Below, piece by piece: positions 1 through 12,456 of a stretch of 64,000 nt of DNA. The stretch is from Leptobrachium leishanense (Eukaryota; Chordata; Amphibia; Anura; Megophryidae). Position numbers and translations under genes: made by a program. The stretch lies in NCBI GenBank assembly GCA_009667805.1, contig CM019075.1:16003715-16067714 (forward strand). Reading direction: 5' to 3'. The first letter of the stretch is position 1. The number at the start of each line of letters is the position of its first letter. The notes below the pieces were generated by a model, which had not been told where the DNA came from, did no database searches, and worked only from the letters and a program-made list of their open reading frames with translations.

Positions 1-1495
1 CTAAAACCCTTTACAGCATTGGGGGTTGAATAATTTTGAACACAACTGTATATGGGTCAAGACCAGTAAGAACACATGGGAATGCTGTTCCTCCACTATA
101 TTTGCAGGAGGAACGGAGATCCCATTTAGCCCACACTCTGTGAAACTTTTGTTTAGGAACTAATTTATGTTTTCTGTAAATATAGGATATTTATTCTGAT
201 TATTATAATTACCTAAAATGCAGCTCACTTGTATATACGTGTCTATCGCTCTCTCTCATATATATATAAAATCAATGTGAATGGGGATGGTGGGTTATGT
301 GCGAAATATCAATACTTAATTGGGGGCAGATATATTGATGATTTCCATCAATTATTTTTGTAGGACTTGACCCGTGTATATATACCATTTTTATATATTT
401 TTGTATTTCCTATATTTTTTATTGCATTCTTGTGATGTGTTATTATATACCACATTCAATTTATTTCTACCCGTAGGACGTTATTTTACTGTGTCATTTA
501 TTAGATCATAAGTTCTTTTGTGTTGTGTATTTTACATATTTTATATTTGAATCAAATTATAAATATATGAATAATAAAAAATATATATATATAAAATATT
601 CTACTTTTGGTACGCTTCCTAAGTATCTTATTGGGTTGTTTCCTGTAGTATTCATTTTTGGGGGGGGTGAATAATACATATCACTTATTAGTGTTTATGA
701 CCTATATTTTGAGTTGTGGAATTTATAGATGTGGTGAGTTGTGTTCTTACATGTAAATTTGAAGATCTGAAGTGGTTCTCTCATTACTAATGCCCTGAAA
801 TCTACTGTACCACTACCTCCAAGTATTTGCATCACCGAGCATCTGTCTGCACCAGGAATAGAAACCCACGCCCATGTCTTAGTGTGAGTTTAAATAAAGT
901 TGTTTATCACTTTTTTCTAGACAAAGTCTTAATTCTGATTCATAGCGCAGCACTCTAGAACACTATGTTCTAGAATTCGAAGATATATTCTGTTTCAGAA
1001 TCCACAATCCCAATTCAGACATAAACTGAAAATTCTAAAAGAATTTCAGCATTGCGAAGAACAATTCGACAGGATATAAGAAAACAAAAATATTCTGTAA
1101 GTGAACTCAAGAGGTGACTCTATAATTAGGCAGATTAGGCGGCTGCCTAAGGCCTCAAGCAAACAAGGGCCTCACTTAACGGAATTTGTATGGAATGTCA
1201 GTACGCATTATGCATTCATACTGACATTCCGCACATTTACACTCCTGCATTAATATACCAAGAGTTATGTGAGCCTTCAATAATTATAATTTATTGAATT
1301 TATTGCTGCATTTTTTTGCATAACGCGAGGGCCCACATTTGAACTTTGCCTAAGTCCTTGAAAACTCTAGAGTTCCAGAGACGCAAAAAAGAGATGGATT
1401 GAGAACGCATTCTAAGAATCTGGTTTCTAAACAAGAACAGGCATTTGTAAATGAGGACGCAACACAACATTCTACATGAGAAAGTAGTAGTTGAA
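1..1495. other. AT-rich non-coding stretch
   Basis: No gene is visible. The first 1.1 kb is AT-rich, with short (TA)n runs near 258-270 and 580-600. Around 1116-1345 the sequence resembles an old MITE. It contains a perfect 12-bp stem, GGAATGTCAGTA at 1192-1203 pairing with 1219-1230. I could not find its ends. Confidence 0.5.
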
Positions 1496-1916
1496 GGCTG
1501 GGGTCAGACGAACGCAGTGAGAACATGCGTTTAGCTTTATTACGGCCGTGGTAGCAGCAAATGACGTCCAACGCAGGCCCACACACGAAGTACAGCCGCA
1601 CGAAAGTTCAGCCGCGCAACGCAAGCGGCAAACGAACGCATTTTTGCAAGAACGTAAAACCGCTAGTACTGACGTACAGAGTGCGCTGCGTCCGCATAGC
1701 AGCGTGTGTGCGTGATTAGGAGACATCAGACGCTGCTCATGTCAGGCCAACATAACCTCCAGACACCCAAAGTTCCTGGCTTGGATCCGTAAAAAATCAC
1801 GGCTGAAATTGCGCATCGTATGACCGCTATCGCGTCATCCGTGAAAAAATGCGTTCGGACGCATCGATGCACTTTTTGACGGTAGACGTGAAAAATGCGT
1901 TCGTCTGACACTAGCC
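1496..1916. mobile_element. PIF/Harbinger-type MITE, copy 1
   Basis: The ends are inverted repeats: GGCTGGGGTCAGACGAACGC at the left and its near-complement at the right (GCGTTCGTCTGACACTAGCC). Six more copies of the family occur in the window. No transposase is encoded. The flanking triplets are GAA and TAA, so the TAA duplication seen at other copies has decayed here. The family assignment rests on the 3-bp TWA target duplication seen at the other copies. Confidence 0.75.
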
Positions 1917-1998
1917 TAAGTGCTAGCATTTCGATGAGGAATGGCAGCCTAGCCTTTCAAACGACAACAATTTTGAAAAAGTACACAACACTCTAGGT

Positions 1999-2169
1999 CA
2001 GTGGTTCCCAACCCTGGTCCCCCTTACAGTCCAGGTTTGCAGGATATGTGAAGCACAGGTGATATGATTTGCTGCTCAGTGATTGCAGGATTCAGTCTGC
2101 ATTTCCCCAAGGTAACCCTTAAAATGTGGTCTGTTAGTAGGTCCCGAGTACCTGGGCTGGCATCCACTG
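1999..2169. mobile_element. hAT MITE, CAGTGGTTCCCAACC family, copy 1
   Basis: It starts with CAGTGGTTCCCAACC and ends with a decayed complement (..CATCCACTG). The flanking octamers are CTCTAGGT and TTCTAGAT, a decayed 8-bp target duplication. The interior matches the copies at 2353 and 3523, sharing the stretch about a SINE-length body that reads 'caggattcagtctgc'. Non-autonomous; nothing coding. Confidence 0.7.
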
Positions 2170-2352
2170 TTCTAGATGATCCCATGATTTTTTCCATGAG
2201 AAAACCTTCAGAAAGAAAAACACAAAATTGTGCATCGGAATCAAGCTTTGAAGGAAAGAAATCATTCTGAACCACAACCCTGCATTCTGAGTGAGGAGGA
2301 AAGGAGCATTTTGAAAGACAACACATTGTAACTGGAGGGGCATGCTGTAGAA

Positions 2353-2537
2353 CAGTGGTTCCCAACCACGGTCCTCAACTACCCCCAACAGGCCATATTT
2401 TACAGATTGCCTTGGGAAAATGCAGACTGAATCCTGCAATCACTGCGCAGCAAATTATATCACCTGTGCTGTGCTTCACATATTCTGCAAACCTGGCCTG
2501 TTATGGGGTACGTGAGGACAGTGGATGGGAACCACTG
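2353..2537. mobile_element. hAT MITE, CAGTGGTTCCCAACC family, copy 2
   Basis: This 185-bp element starts CAGTGGTTCCCAACC and ends GATGGGAACCACTG. It is flanked by a perfect 8-bp target duplication, CTGTAGAA, at 2345-2352 and 2538-2545. An 8-bp duplication with CAG..CTG ends is diagnostic of the hAT superfamily. Confidence 0.9.
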
Positions 2538-3522
2538 CTGTAGAAGAACACAACATTCCAAATGAGAATTTAGCACTATAGATAAGGATGCAACATTCTA
2601 AATAAGAATGTGCCATACTACCAAAAAAAACACCCAACATTCTACATGACAGAACAGCAAAACTCAACTACGATTGGCTGGACTCCTTGAGAGGGTAACA
2701 GGTACATTTGGTGTTCTGCTCCTAGCACTCAGTGCCTTCTGCCTTCATTATCTCCTCCATTAACCATCCTACAACACGTTATCACATTCTAGTGGATGTG
2801 ATTGCAGAGCAAGGTTACTTATGGTATTTTGTATGTAGATTTGTGCACCTCGCTTCTAAATTCCTCTTAAATTCTATAAATTATTTCCACAAAGAGAAGA
2901 ATTAGAAGTCTTATATTATTTTATTTCAATATGTATTTATTTTAACTGCACTTAACATATTTCACGAGCAAATCATTAGGGAAGCAAAATAATAAAATTA
3001 TGTATCACACGCCTCGTTTTACATAGGTAACCGATTTTTAGACTCACTGTCAATCAAGAGTTCTGTGTGTCAAGAAGGGCTACGTGTTTCTGGTCAAAAA
3101 CCTATTCTTCTGGGGCTATGAACAAATGAGTAAGAGGCAAAGCGTTCCTCTGCAGTTTGAAGGGATTAGAGAAACATTAGATGCAGCGAGGCTTTGTTCT
3201 ATGTTTGTTTTCTGTGCTAGTGGTTTCATTGCCACATATTTGTTTAATTCAGGTGAGTTTAGAGGCGAGTAAAACAATACGCTGGGGGACGAACAAGCGA
3301 GTAGTGCCAAGTATCTGAAATACCTTCTTTTATTCTTCTACGTTCTACAGGCATAAGAAGCTGGACCCTACGCATAACACGTATTGTCTATTAGCATGAC
3401 CTAAAAATACCCGACATTTCGAAATCCATTGGCTCCCGGACTTACAGTGAGGCGTGAACTCAGTTGTTGTGCCTTCTATATCGAGGCCAAGCAGCCCTGT
3501 TCTAGATTCCTACCGTCTACTG

Positions 3523-3800
3523 CAGTGGTTCCCAACCCTGGACCTCCTGTCCCCCAACTGACCATGTTTTAAGGATAACCTTTTGTTGTTGTTAGTTGCG
3601 AAGTCATGTCTGACCCATCGCGACCCCATGGACTAATTTCCACCAGGCCTGCCTGTCCTCTACCATCTTCAGGAGTCCATTAAGGATAGCCTTGGGGACG
3701 TGCAGACTGAATTCTGAGCTGCAAATCATGTCAGCTGTGCTCTGCTTCTGGTAAACCTGGCCTTTTGAGGAGACCTGAGAACAAGGGTTGGGAACCAATG
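3523..3800. mobile_element. hAT MITE, CAGTGGTTCCCAACC family, copy 3 (interrupted)
   Basis: It starts CAGTGGTTCCCAACCCTGG and ends GGTTGGGAACCAATG. The 8-bp target duplication GTCTACTG is perfect (3515-3522 and 3801-3808). It is longer than copy 2 because an RTE-BovB-like 3' end is inserted at 3583-3680. The rest aligns to the other two copies. Confidence 0.9.
3583..3680 (-). mobile_element. RTE-BovB-type LINE, 3' terminal fragment
   Basis: Read on the minus strand, this 5'-truncated piece encodes the last ~22 residues of a BovB-like ORF2 (LLKMVEDRQAWWKLVHGVA then MGQT). It is followed by the short 3' tail with the BovB-type GGGGTCGCGATGGGTCAGAC motif and ends in an (AAC)n run. It sits between 13-bp direct repeats, TAAGGATARCCTT, at 3570-3582 and 3681-3693 (one mismatch), as expected of target-primed LINE insertion. 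EDRxAW..xVHGV near the C terminus is characteristic of BovB reverse transcriptases of squamates and ruminants, recalled from family knowledge. Everything upstream in the LINE is missing. Confidence 0.8.
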
Positions 3801-4089
3801 GTCTACTGCAACGTCAAGTTATTTTGTTGCGTTTACTAATTTATCCCTCTTCAAACTCCATCGTTTGATCATTCGACTTCTTTCTTTCATTGGCTAATGT
3901 TCAGGTACATTTTCCGAAACACAAACAGATGTCATTTGTTTTCTACTGACCTCGCCGCCCTTGTGAGGACATTGTTCTTTGACACAAACTTGTTTTCTAA
4001 CGCCAGTTTTTCAATGTCGCCTTTCTCCTCTATTATAAAGTATTCTACTGGTGGCCATCCCTGCACTCTGCTTCCACCCTGTATGGTTT

Positions 4090-5920
4090 TTCTGTGCCGT
4101 CAGCCGCTCTCACCTGCTGTTCTGACATGAAATGTATCAAAGCCATTACCTACTCCCTTAGGCTTTCTTGACATTACATTATTCCTGATGCACGCTACTT
4201 CCACCTACTTTCCTGACATGCAGTTTTCTCTCCTCGCCCTGCCTCCTCCCTCGTGTAGCTTTCTTATGACATCTTCCACCTGTCTTCTGCCTTAACATTG
4301 AGTTTGTTATGACATCGGCTGCATCCACCTGCCTCCTACTTATATACTGAATTTACGTCTAACACAAGCTGCCTTCAAATTCCTTCCACAGTGACTTTAA
4401 CATTTCCTTTATTGCCAGGTGCTGTCTCCTTCCTGTTGCAATGTCAATTGAGTTGCCCAGTTGGCCTCTGCCCCTTGACCTGACATTTTACTTTTGATGC
4501 CAGCTTTCTCCACCTGCTTAATTCTATCGTGCTAGACTTCTTCCACAAGCTTGATGCCCTGACAATGAACTCGTCTTTGATACCTGCTAATTCCACAAGC
4601 TTGTTGCCCCGACTTCGAGCCTGCTGCTAATACAGACTGATACCAGCTTCCTATTGGCTTGAAATCAAGCCTGCTTCTCCTTCCTACTGCCCTGATATTG
4701 AGCCTGTTTCTAACTCAAGCTGATAACACCTTCCTACTGGCCTGACATCAAGACCTCTTCTCCTTCCTGCTGCAATTGCATTCAGCCTGATTCTAAGACA
4801 AGCGGATGCCATCTTCCTACTGGTTTGACATTAAGCCTGCTTTTAACACAAGCTACTAGCACTTTCCTCCTACTGCCCTGACATCAAACCTGTTTCTAAA
4901 TCAATCTTTTTACACCTTGTGGTCCGTTGTTTCTAAATCAAGCAGCCCTGACATCAAGTAAGCCTTTAATACAAGCTGCCACCACCTGTTGCCTGACATT
5001 GAACCCGCTACTAACATAAGCTACCACCTTTCTGCTACCCTGACATTATGCATATGTCTAATAAAATCCGCTACCTCCTGCCTGCTGCCCTGACATAGAG
5101 CCTGCTTCTAATTTCAGTTGTTCTTGTCCTTACAATGGGCCATTTTTGGATACTTACAACTCTCCAATTGACTCCTCCATTGGGTGGTGTTGTGCTATTT
5201 ACATTGGGCCTGCTTCTAATTCAAGCAGCTACCAACTTCCTGCTGCCCCGACATTGAGCCTTTTACTAAAACAAGCTACCATTACCTGCCTGACATCAAG
5301 CATGATTCCAATACAACCTGCTTCCACCTTTTTGCTGCCCTGACATTGCGTTTGCAACCAATGTCCACCTTCCCACGACCCTGACATCAAATGGTTACCA
5401 ATATAAGCGGTTACGTCCTGTCTTCACTCCTAGCCTTGGGTTTGCCTCCAAAACCAATAGCATCCAAATCCTGCCTGCTGCCCTGACATTGACTTTGCTT
5501 CTAATTCAACCAATGTCCACCTTCCCACGACCCTGACATCAAATGGTTACCAATATAAGCGGTTACGTCCTGTCTTCACTCCTAACCTTGGGTTTGCCTC
5601 CAAAACCAATAGCATCCAAATCCTGCCTGCTGCCCTGACATTGACTTTGCTTCTAATTCAACCAATGTCCACCTTCCCACGACCCTGACATCAAGTGGTT
5701 ACCAATGTAAGCTGTTATGACCTGCCTTCAGCCCTAGCCTTACCTCCAAAACCAATAGTGTCCACATCCTGCCTCTGCCCTGACATTGAGTTTTACTGAA
5801 TGTGTAGAATTTCCCCTTGTCTGCTGGCCTAACGGAGTTTGATTCTCCGTTGCAACTTCTACAACCTGCCAGGTGACCTGACATTGAGCTTGCTTCTAAC
5901 ACTGCTTCCACGTGCACGCT
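4090..5920. repeat. Degenerate ~50-60 bp tandem repeat with a 152-bp higher-order unit
   Basis: The phrase 'ctgctgccctgacattgagc' and 'cttctaatacaagct' recur dozens of times in diverged form, giving an old tandem array. Within it, a 152-bp unit beginning 'aaccaatgtccaccttccca' is repeated almost identically from 5356, 5508 and 5660, so a recent amplification is superimposed on the old one. No open frame persists. Confidence 0.75.
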
Positions 5921-7151
5921 GCCATGACAAAGTTTGCCTCTTTAAATCGTCGGTGCTTGTAGGCTCCCAGCCCATTCCGCGTCCATACCTCCAAATCTTT
6001 AATTACAGATTTCTACAAGGGCTGGCCTTCATTGTTTTACAAGAAACTAACTCGAATTATAAAGCCAGATCATGCACGCCATAAATCTCAGCAGCGGCCG
6101 GTAATGATCCTATGACATGGCTCCCAAACACGCAGCGAAGAATAACGCATAAAGTGACTTGTGCGAGTTAAGTATGAGACCAACGAGTAATTGCAGCAAT
6201 TTATATAAATATATATATTTCGCAGATGTGATGCCCGTGATTCAGACATTATATATTCAAGCCTTTTCCGCATCACATTCCAGTCCGTGTTCATAACGAC
6301 TAATGATCTGTTACAATGGCAACTCGGGGCAATATTCATTGCAGGTAAGAGGGGGGTGGGGGTGCTTTCAGTAATAATACACCTCACTGCCCCAACCAGT
6401 TCATCACTCCCACATTGCAGTCCTCTCCTCCTGTTTCCAACCAATCCATCACTCTGACCTTGCAGTCCGTCACTCTCACCTTGCAGTCCTCTCCTCTTGT
6501 TTCCACCACCAACCCTTCTAGATTTTGAGTTCCCACTGGAATAGGGCCCTCGTTTCCTCATGTATTGGATTATCAAATGTTGTTCAATGTATTGTAACCC
6601 TGTCTATATCATGCCCAATGTTCAGCGCTGCAGAATAGAATAATAATAATAATATGGACTTGATATGTGGATATTTCGAAGAATATTCTTCATAACAAGA
6701 AGGCTTTAAATATGCAGTATTCCTAACAAAGGGTAGCAACTGCAAGGAGTAAGCAGATAGGAAAAGAAAGGGATATTGGGAGGAGTATTTAAAGGGGTGG
6801 TGGAAGTGGTCCCCTCTGAGTATGTCATAGCTGCGTCAGATGGCCGGATGCCATCTTGAAGTCCCCTGGGGCCTAGGCAGCAGCATAGGGGACACATCCG
6901 GTGTTCCCCAGGCAGGCTCGCCGGGCCAATGTCGTGCAGCTGACCAGCCTGGAAGGTCAGCGGCATACTGGGCGAATGCCTGGTATGCCTGATGGTCAGT
7001 CCGGCCCTGCCTGGAAACATTTTCAAAAGAAATTTTGCGCTCCTAAGAAAGGTTGCCCCCCACGCTACGCCCCTGGTTGGGGTGGAGGGTAAATATAGCA
7101 TGCGTGATGAAGAATCCGATTTCGAAAATTAAAACTGGGTTGCTACAATAA
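5921..7151. other. Non-coding stretch with SINE-tail and hAT-end fragments
   Basis: No gene recognised. A purine/pyrimidine-biased internal repeat (6400-6500) gives the 162-codon minus frame at 6088-6576, which looks like chance. A tRNA-SINE/LINE-type tail with 'cagcgctgcagaata' and (AAT)n is at 6628-6652. Between about 6885 and 7072 lie two hAT-like 3' termini (..CAGTCCGGCCCTG and ..CTACGCCCCTG), but I could not match their partners. Confidence 0.45.
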
Positions 7152-7552
7152 GGCTAGGGTCAAACGAACGCATTATTGGCAGCGACAGTCAAAAAGTGCG
7201 TCCGAACGCATTGACATATTTTCTCACGGAATGTGCGAAAACGGTCAGACGACGCGCATTTTCTTGCGTGATTTTTTTACAGATCGTCAATAAAACACTG
7301 TTTGCGTCTGGACGTTATGTAGGCTGGACATTAGTAGCGTCTGACATCTCCTAATCACGCAAACACGCCGCTATGCCGCCGCGGCACTCTGTACGTCAGT
7401 ACTAGCGGTTCTGCGTTCTCAAAAAAATGCGTTCATTTTCCACTTGCATTGCGCGGCCGGACTTTCGTGCGTCCGTACTTCGTATATTGGCCGTCATTTG
7501 CTGCTACTGCGGCCGTGATTAAGTGCGACTCTCCTAAAGTCTGACCCCAGCC
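7152..7552. mobile_element. PIF/Harbinger-type MITE, copy 2
   Basis: It starts GGCTAGGGTCAAACGAACGC and ends with GTCTGACCCCAGCC. The flanking triplets are TAA (7149-7151) and TAA (7553-7555), a 3-bp TWA target duplication. The CpG-rich interior matches copies 1, 4, 5 and 7 (subfamily A, with 'tctggacgttatgt'). Confidence 0.85.
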
Positions 7553-7555
7553 TAA

Positions 7556-9655
7556 ATCTTAAAAGTCAAGGGTGGCTGCACTGGTCGTCCTACAAAAATC
7601 AGTGTGTGAACTCCCCAAGCATCCTGTCCCCCCAATTAGCAATTATCATGATACATAACACAAACACACACTAAAATCTAATATATGTATTTTAAACGTA
7701 TGATAAATAATACACTTATCGGGTTTTGTCAAAAACACAAACATACGATTGATCACCGGGATACAAGTATTATAGTGTGAGGGACCAATGGGAACTCTGT
7801 TTCTTCTGATAAAATGGTGGAGGAACGGCCTTCCCACTCGTCCCCCCCTTGGGGCCGCGTGAAGTTTCTGAATGAAAATTAAAAGAAGGATGCTAAGCTA
7901 TCTAAAATGGGAATTAAGAGGGGGAGGGGAGCTAATAAAAGTGCTGGAATGAAATGAAAGGGAGGGAGACCCCAGAGGGGAAATGTCATGAATTCTAACA
8001 CAACAGAGACATACAGAAACATTGTTTAAAGTGGGTATTAATGAAGTCGTTAGACAAGAGCGAAGTGAAAAGCGGGGGTTACAAAAGGAGTGTTCAAAGT
8101 GACACTAAATAAAGGAGGGGGGGTGACATCAAACGCAGGGCAGGGCACACGGAGACAGTGAATTTATTAATACGCCATTGTTTCAAGAGCCTAATGCATA
8201 AAAATAGGATTTCCGAGGTGTGGGGGGGCTGCCTGAAAAAAGCCAGATATTCCCCGCTTCTTGACGTGCGAATATAAAAAATTTTTATGCGCACCTGTCA
8301 GAAATCCAAAATATTTCTGTAAGAGCCGAAAGACGAACGTCATGACGGATAGATACGTACGGGAACCTCACCCCAAATAACTTTCTGTGCGGGCAGGACA
8401 ATTCCCGGTATGCAGCACTCATGCTAACCGTAAGCCGTGCTTTTCACGGAAACGCACTTAAGTAAACAGTCAGCTCTTTAGACAAAGCCAGACTTGCCAA
8501 GAGTGTACGGTTTCAACCTTTCTTCCGTCCAGAGCATTATTTTTCCCTCTGACAAGCGTCAAGATGGACACAAAGTAACCCTTTGGCTTTAGCAGAGTCA
8601 ACGCGTTTACCTGCGAAAAACCGGAGGAACAGCAGCGCTCTCATCCACAGCCAGCGCCGGCTCGTGACACCTGCCGACGGGACGTCCTGGTAGGGTCTTG
8701 GCATTTTATCTGGGTTGTCCCAGAAATACCCAAACACGAGTCGAATAAGTCGAGGAGGGGGGCAATCAAAAAAAAACAGTAACAGGGATTCCAGGGTCTG
8801 TACAATCCAAAAAGTGACTCTGTTGCGAGCGCCGACTTCACTTGTGCGTTACTCCCTCCTGTCTGTATTTCCTACTCAGAAAAAAAATAATGATTACTGG
8901 ATTTAAAAGTCGACTAACCTGATCTCTCACTGCCAAAAGGCAAATCCATTCTGTTTTATGTTGGAGGCGTGACGAGGAGGAGGAGGTGGGGGGGGGGAGG
9001 AGAGACAGGTTTGGGATTTTTTTGTTTTGTTTTCTTTAGCTCTTTAAGACATTTAATAAAAATATAAAACAGGTAAGAGATAGCAGGTGGAACGTGCACA
9101 GTATTCCTGCACGTTACAATGAAAACCACTACCATAAATATATGTGAGCCGAGCGCAGGGGATCACCTGGAGGAGTCCTCACCTGTTGAGTAGGTAATTG
9201 TAGGGTATAACCTGTGCCAGGACTGAGTTTATATCTTAGGATTTGGCGTTATTATGATTTCGGCTTGCAAACGTTATTATTAAAGAGCCCTCTCTCTGCC
9301 CAGGTACTGGATCCCATCTCTAACCGAGCCTCGCTCGTCATGATACAATGTTGCCAGCACAGATTGCAGCGCATTTCAGCAATACACAGAAATTATTTCT
9401 TTACCCAAATCAGACCAGTTCATTAAAAGGAGCATTTTCCTAATTTACACTCTTTATTTATTTTCTACTTTTAGTGAGTTATTCCTATTTAACGCCTCAA
9501 AACCAGTTGGTTGGCACCCAGTGGGAGGGAGGTAACAGTGACACGCGTACTAGTACCAGGTGCTAATGCGGGCCTTTCCTTCAGCCCACTCACGCAGTGG
9601 ACGCCCATCATTGGTTGCTGGGGGGTGGCCCATAGAAGTCAACATCTAGTCCGAC
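7556..9655. other. Non-coding stretch, possibly single-copy
   Basis: No element ends and no recognisable protein. A G-rich purine tract lies at 8973-9005. On the minus strand, 8590-8655 could encode a short hydrophobic leader followed by a GT donor, but no partner exon was found, so it is not called. Confidence 0.4.
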
Positions 9656-9660
9656 CCGTG

Positions 9661-9940
9661 GCTTCAAGTATCGCCTGGATGGAGTAGAGGTAACATCACT
9701 GCTCTATAAACCTGGAGACCCAGGTTGGAATCCCGGCCTGAGCCCCTCTGGGTGGAGTAGACGTAGCATCACTGCTCTGCATGGAGAGAGCCTGTGGAGA
9801 CATGGGTTCGATCCCGACAAGCACCTCTCCAGTAAGTGTCCTTGGGCAAAACACCTAACGGTACAGACTCACCACCCAGGACATACTTGAAAACGAGAGA
9901 AATCTCAATGTATCCTTCCTGGTAAACTCGTTTCTCCAAA
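9661..9940 (+). mobile_element. tRNA-derived SINE with double tRNA-like head
   Basis: Two tRNA-like B boxes are visible: GGTTGGAATCCC at 9723-9734 and a consensus-like GGGTTCGATCCC at 9804-9815, so the head appears duplicated. The body carries 'cttgggcaaaacacctaac', followed by the tail 'gagaaatctcaatgtatcc'+'ttcctggtaaa' and a terminal A-run. The tail is nearly identical to the unit of the 33-bp minisatellite in the hAT elements at 12.5 and 16.1 kb. Pol III promoter boxes are too decayed to judge activity. Confidence 0.75.
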
Positions 9941-9945
9941 AAAAA

Positions 9946-10408
9946 AAAGTGTCCTTGGGAAAGACACCAAATGGTACATACTGGCTACCACACAATATCA
10001 GCTGAGGAGTCCAGTGGTAGCGTTTCGACAATGGAGAAGCAACTCAAGGTCCCGTTAAGCACATCCCTCCAATAGAACTGCGGAGACGTCTCGACTTTAC
10101 AGGAAGCGGGTTCAACCTAACCACCAGGTCGCTGCTCTACAATCATGGAAAGAAGACTCGATCCCACTCAGAAGACACGACCAGCGAGTGTCCTTGGGCA
10201 AGACCCCTAACGATATGGATGCGCCTATCCCTCAAAATACTTGTACATCTCATAGATTGTAAGTTCCTTTGGGAACAGGATCCCCCTGAATCAGGCCGTA
10301 TCATTACATGTGTGATATTCCAATGCATCAGCACCTTGTACACTGATCTAGTAAAGCTCTGCGGAATATGTGTTATATGCTAAATAAAAGATAATAATAA
10401 TAAAAGAC
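9946..10408 (+). mobile_element. Degenerate tRNA-SINE copy with LINE-type tail
   Basis: The SINE body motif 'gtgtccttgggaaagacacc' reappears at 9948 and again at 10188 ('gtgtccttgggcaagacccc'). A tail follows with 'tagattgtaagttcctt', 'ctctgcggaatatgtgttat' and (AAT)n at 10390-10405. That tail type is shared with fragments at 6628, 23545 and 52715. It is a fused or rearranged pair of SINE copies. Confidence 0.6.
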
Positions 10409-12456
10409 CCACCCGCCACAGGGACGGCATAGTACGCCCTGCAGTGGGAAAGGGTTAAAAGGAGATTCTGCAGACTTCTACCTCCTGATCTAAACGCATG
10501 TGCTGGAATGAATTAGAAACCGCTTAAAAGCCAAGAGAATTCACCTTTAATCCTTTGGCAGAAGGCGACGCGTGGGACACGTCTTTGGGTTTCCTTCCGT
10601 ACTGCAGATGACGCGTCCCACTCATCGCCTCTCCTCTTCATACCATTTACTAGCCAGGCCTGCAGGTGGAAAAGACATCTCAGGAATAACACGACTGGCA
10701 TTACAGTGTCGGCACAGGGTCGTAAGCCGGGGTCAGTCGGAAAACGTCCCCGTCAAAGCGCTACGACGTGCGTTCCAAGGGGCTGCAAAGCGCGATCCTC
10801 CATAGGAGGATGGAGCCTTGCAGCATTGAATGCACTAACCACACTCAGCGAGGTGGCCAGACGAGCGTCAGAGTGGAAGGAACATCCACTCTCACAGATG
10901 TTCCTTACCCTCTGCAAAACGCTCATCTGACCCCGGCCTTAGCCTGAGGAAAGTCCCCGTTGGGACTGAGACGTTGATCCTATACAATAAATATTTTCTA
11001 CTTTTAATACAGCCTCTGTGTGCGCCTGAATCTTCACCATTTATCTATACATATATATCTGTAAGAAAACTGCATGTGTATGTACATGTTATGAGTAAAT
11101 TGGTGGAGTAGGCAGGTAAATGGCTGTAGGGAATATTTATTGCTTTTATATTCATTCACAAACCACTATACGAAGATCCAGGTGCAAGAAGAACTGTGTG
11201 AACGAGGGTCCGACGCACTGAGGTGCGACTTGCAAACAACCCTAGACAATGGCAAAACACAACTCTTTACCCTCATAGCCAGGAAACCCAAACACCACCA
11301 CTCTTTGCCCTGGGAAGGGGTGAGAAAAACCAGACGTCTTCTCATTTGTTCTCATCCTAAACAAGACAGCCAAAGGCAACAGGACCCGCAGTAAACAAGC
11401 TCCATTGTTTGCATTGAGGGACCGATCTGTGTGTGAGGTGGCCCGGGGGGATGTAGTAAAGGCAGTTTTGCAGGTTTCCATCACTCCAGGACCTGTTCGT
11501 AGTAAAGATTTCCTCCTGGTTGGACTCAGATTGCCGACCAACATTCATCCCATGATGGGGTTCTGTTACCAGAACCCACAGCTTGGATACAGGGTTACCG
11601 CAAAGTAGGAGTCATGAAACAGCTTGGGATGTGGTCAACGAAAGACGTTTAGTGGTTTATTTAGACCCAAACCTGGAAATTAAGTCTGAAAATAAATTTC
11701 CGGGTTGTGAGAAAGTGTTAGAAAGTTGTAGACAATTGACAAAAGTAAAAACAAACAAACAAAAGAGAGATAAGAAAATCAGAACCTGTCGGGGGAAACA
11801 AAATAGCCGAAAAAGACAAAAAGGAGCTCCTTCCAGAAGAACAAAACAACTTTAATAAGGTGCTTAGCCACATGCTTAACTCTCACTGAGTGATTCTTCT
11901 GTGGTGGAACCACATAAAAGGAGGCTTTGTGAAAAGAAGTGGTGAAGGAATGTGTGAAAAGAGTGATTTTCGTGAAGAGTTTCGGTCAGCCCCATCCATT
12001 CTAAGGGAATCCAGGAGCACTTTCTGTTAAGTCTTAATTACTGTTATTAGCAGGTTTGTTTTTTTAATGAATATTTCAAAAATGATGCCATGGGTTTTAA
12101 GAGCAACATTACCTGGATTTTCTCTTTCTACGGCATTGTTATCTATGCCATAGTGGTCAGTGACATAAGTGCCGCGAGGAATGGCAAGATCTGGCTTTAC
12201 CAACACTACTCAAGCAAGGATCTCAAACTCCAGATCTCCTCCTAGATGTTGGTGGTCTACAATTTCCAGATTTCTTTGACAGCAATAGATGGCCAGAGAA
12301 TCGTTGGGGTTGTAGTTCAGAAACGTCTGGGGGGGGCCATGTCTAAACGATGATAAATACATAAACGGGATGACCTGAGAACTTTCTGATACTTGACTAG
12401 ACATATTACTGGTTGACATGTAGAGTGCGAGGGCTGACGTCCCAACGACATTGTAA
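10409..12456. other. Non-coding stretch
   Basis: No supported gene. Short open frames of up to 100 codons lack any recognisable family signature. At about 10700-10940 there is CpG-rich sequence resembling other dispersed repeats. Around 12225-12335 lies a decayed copy of the MITE whose core reads 'agatgttttggaactaca' elsewhere in the window. Confidence 0.4.

Noticed and set aside
6088..6576. 162-codon minus frame with GLQGESDGLQGQSDGL repeats
   Set aside because: Coded by a short local tandem repeat followed by unrelated sequence; no domain.
8590..8655. Possible leader-peptide exon on the minus strand (MRALLFLRFFA then a GTAAAC donor)
   Set aside because: Looks like a first exon of a secreted or Ig-type protein, but it is very short and no in-phase downstream exon could be found, so chance is more likely.
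9804..9815. tRNA gene suggested by a good B box
   Set aside because: No foldable cloverleaf or intact A box; the body and tail are those of a SINE.
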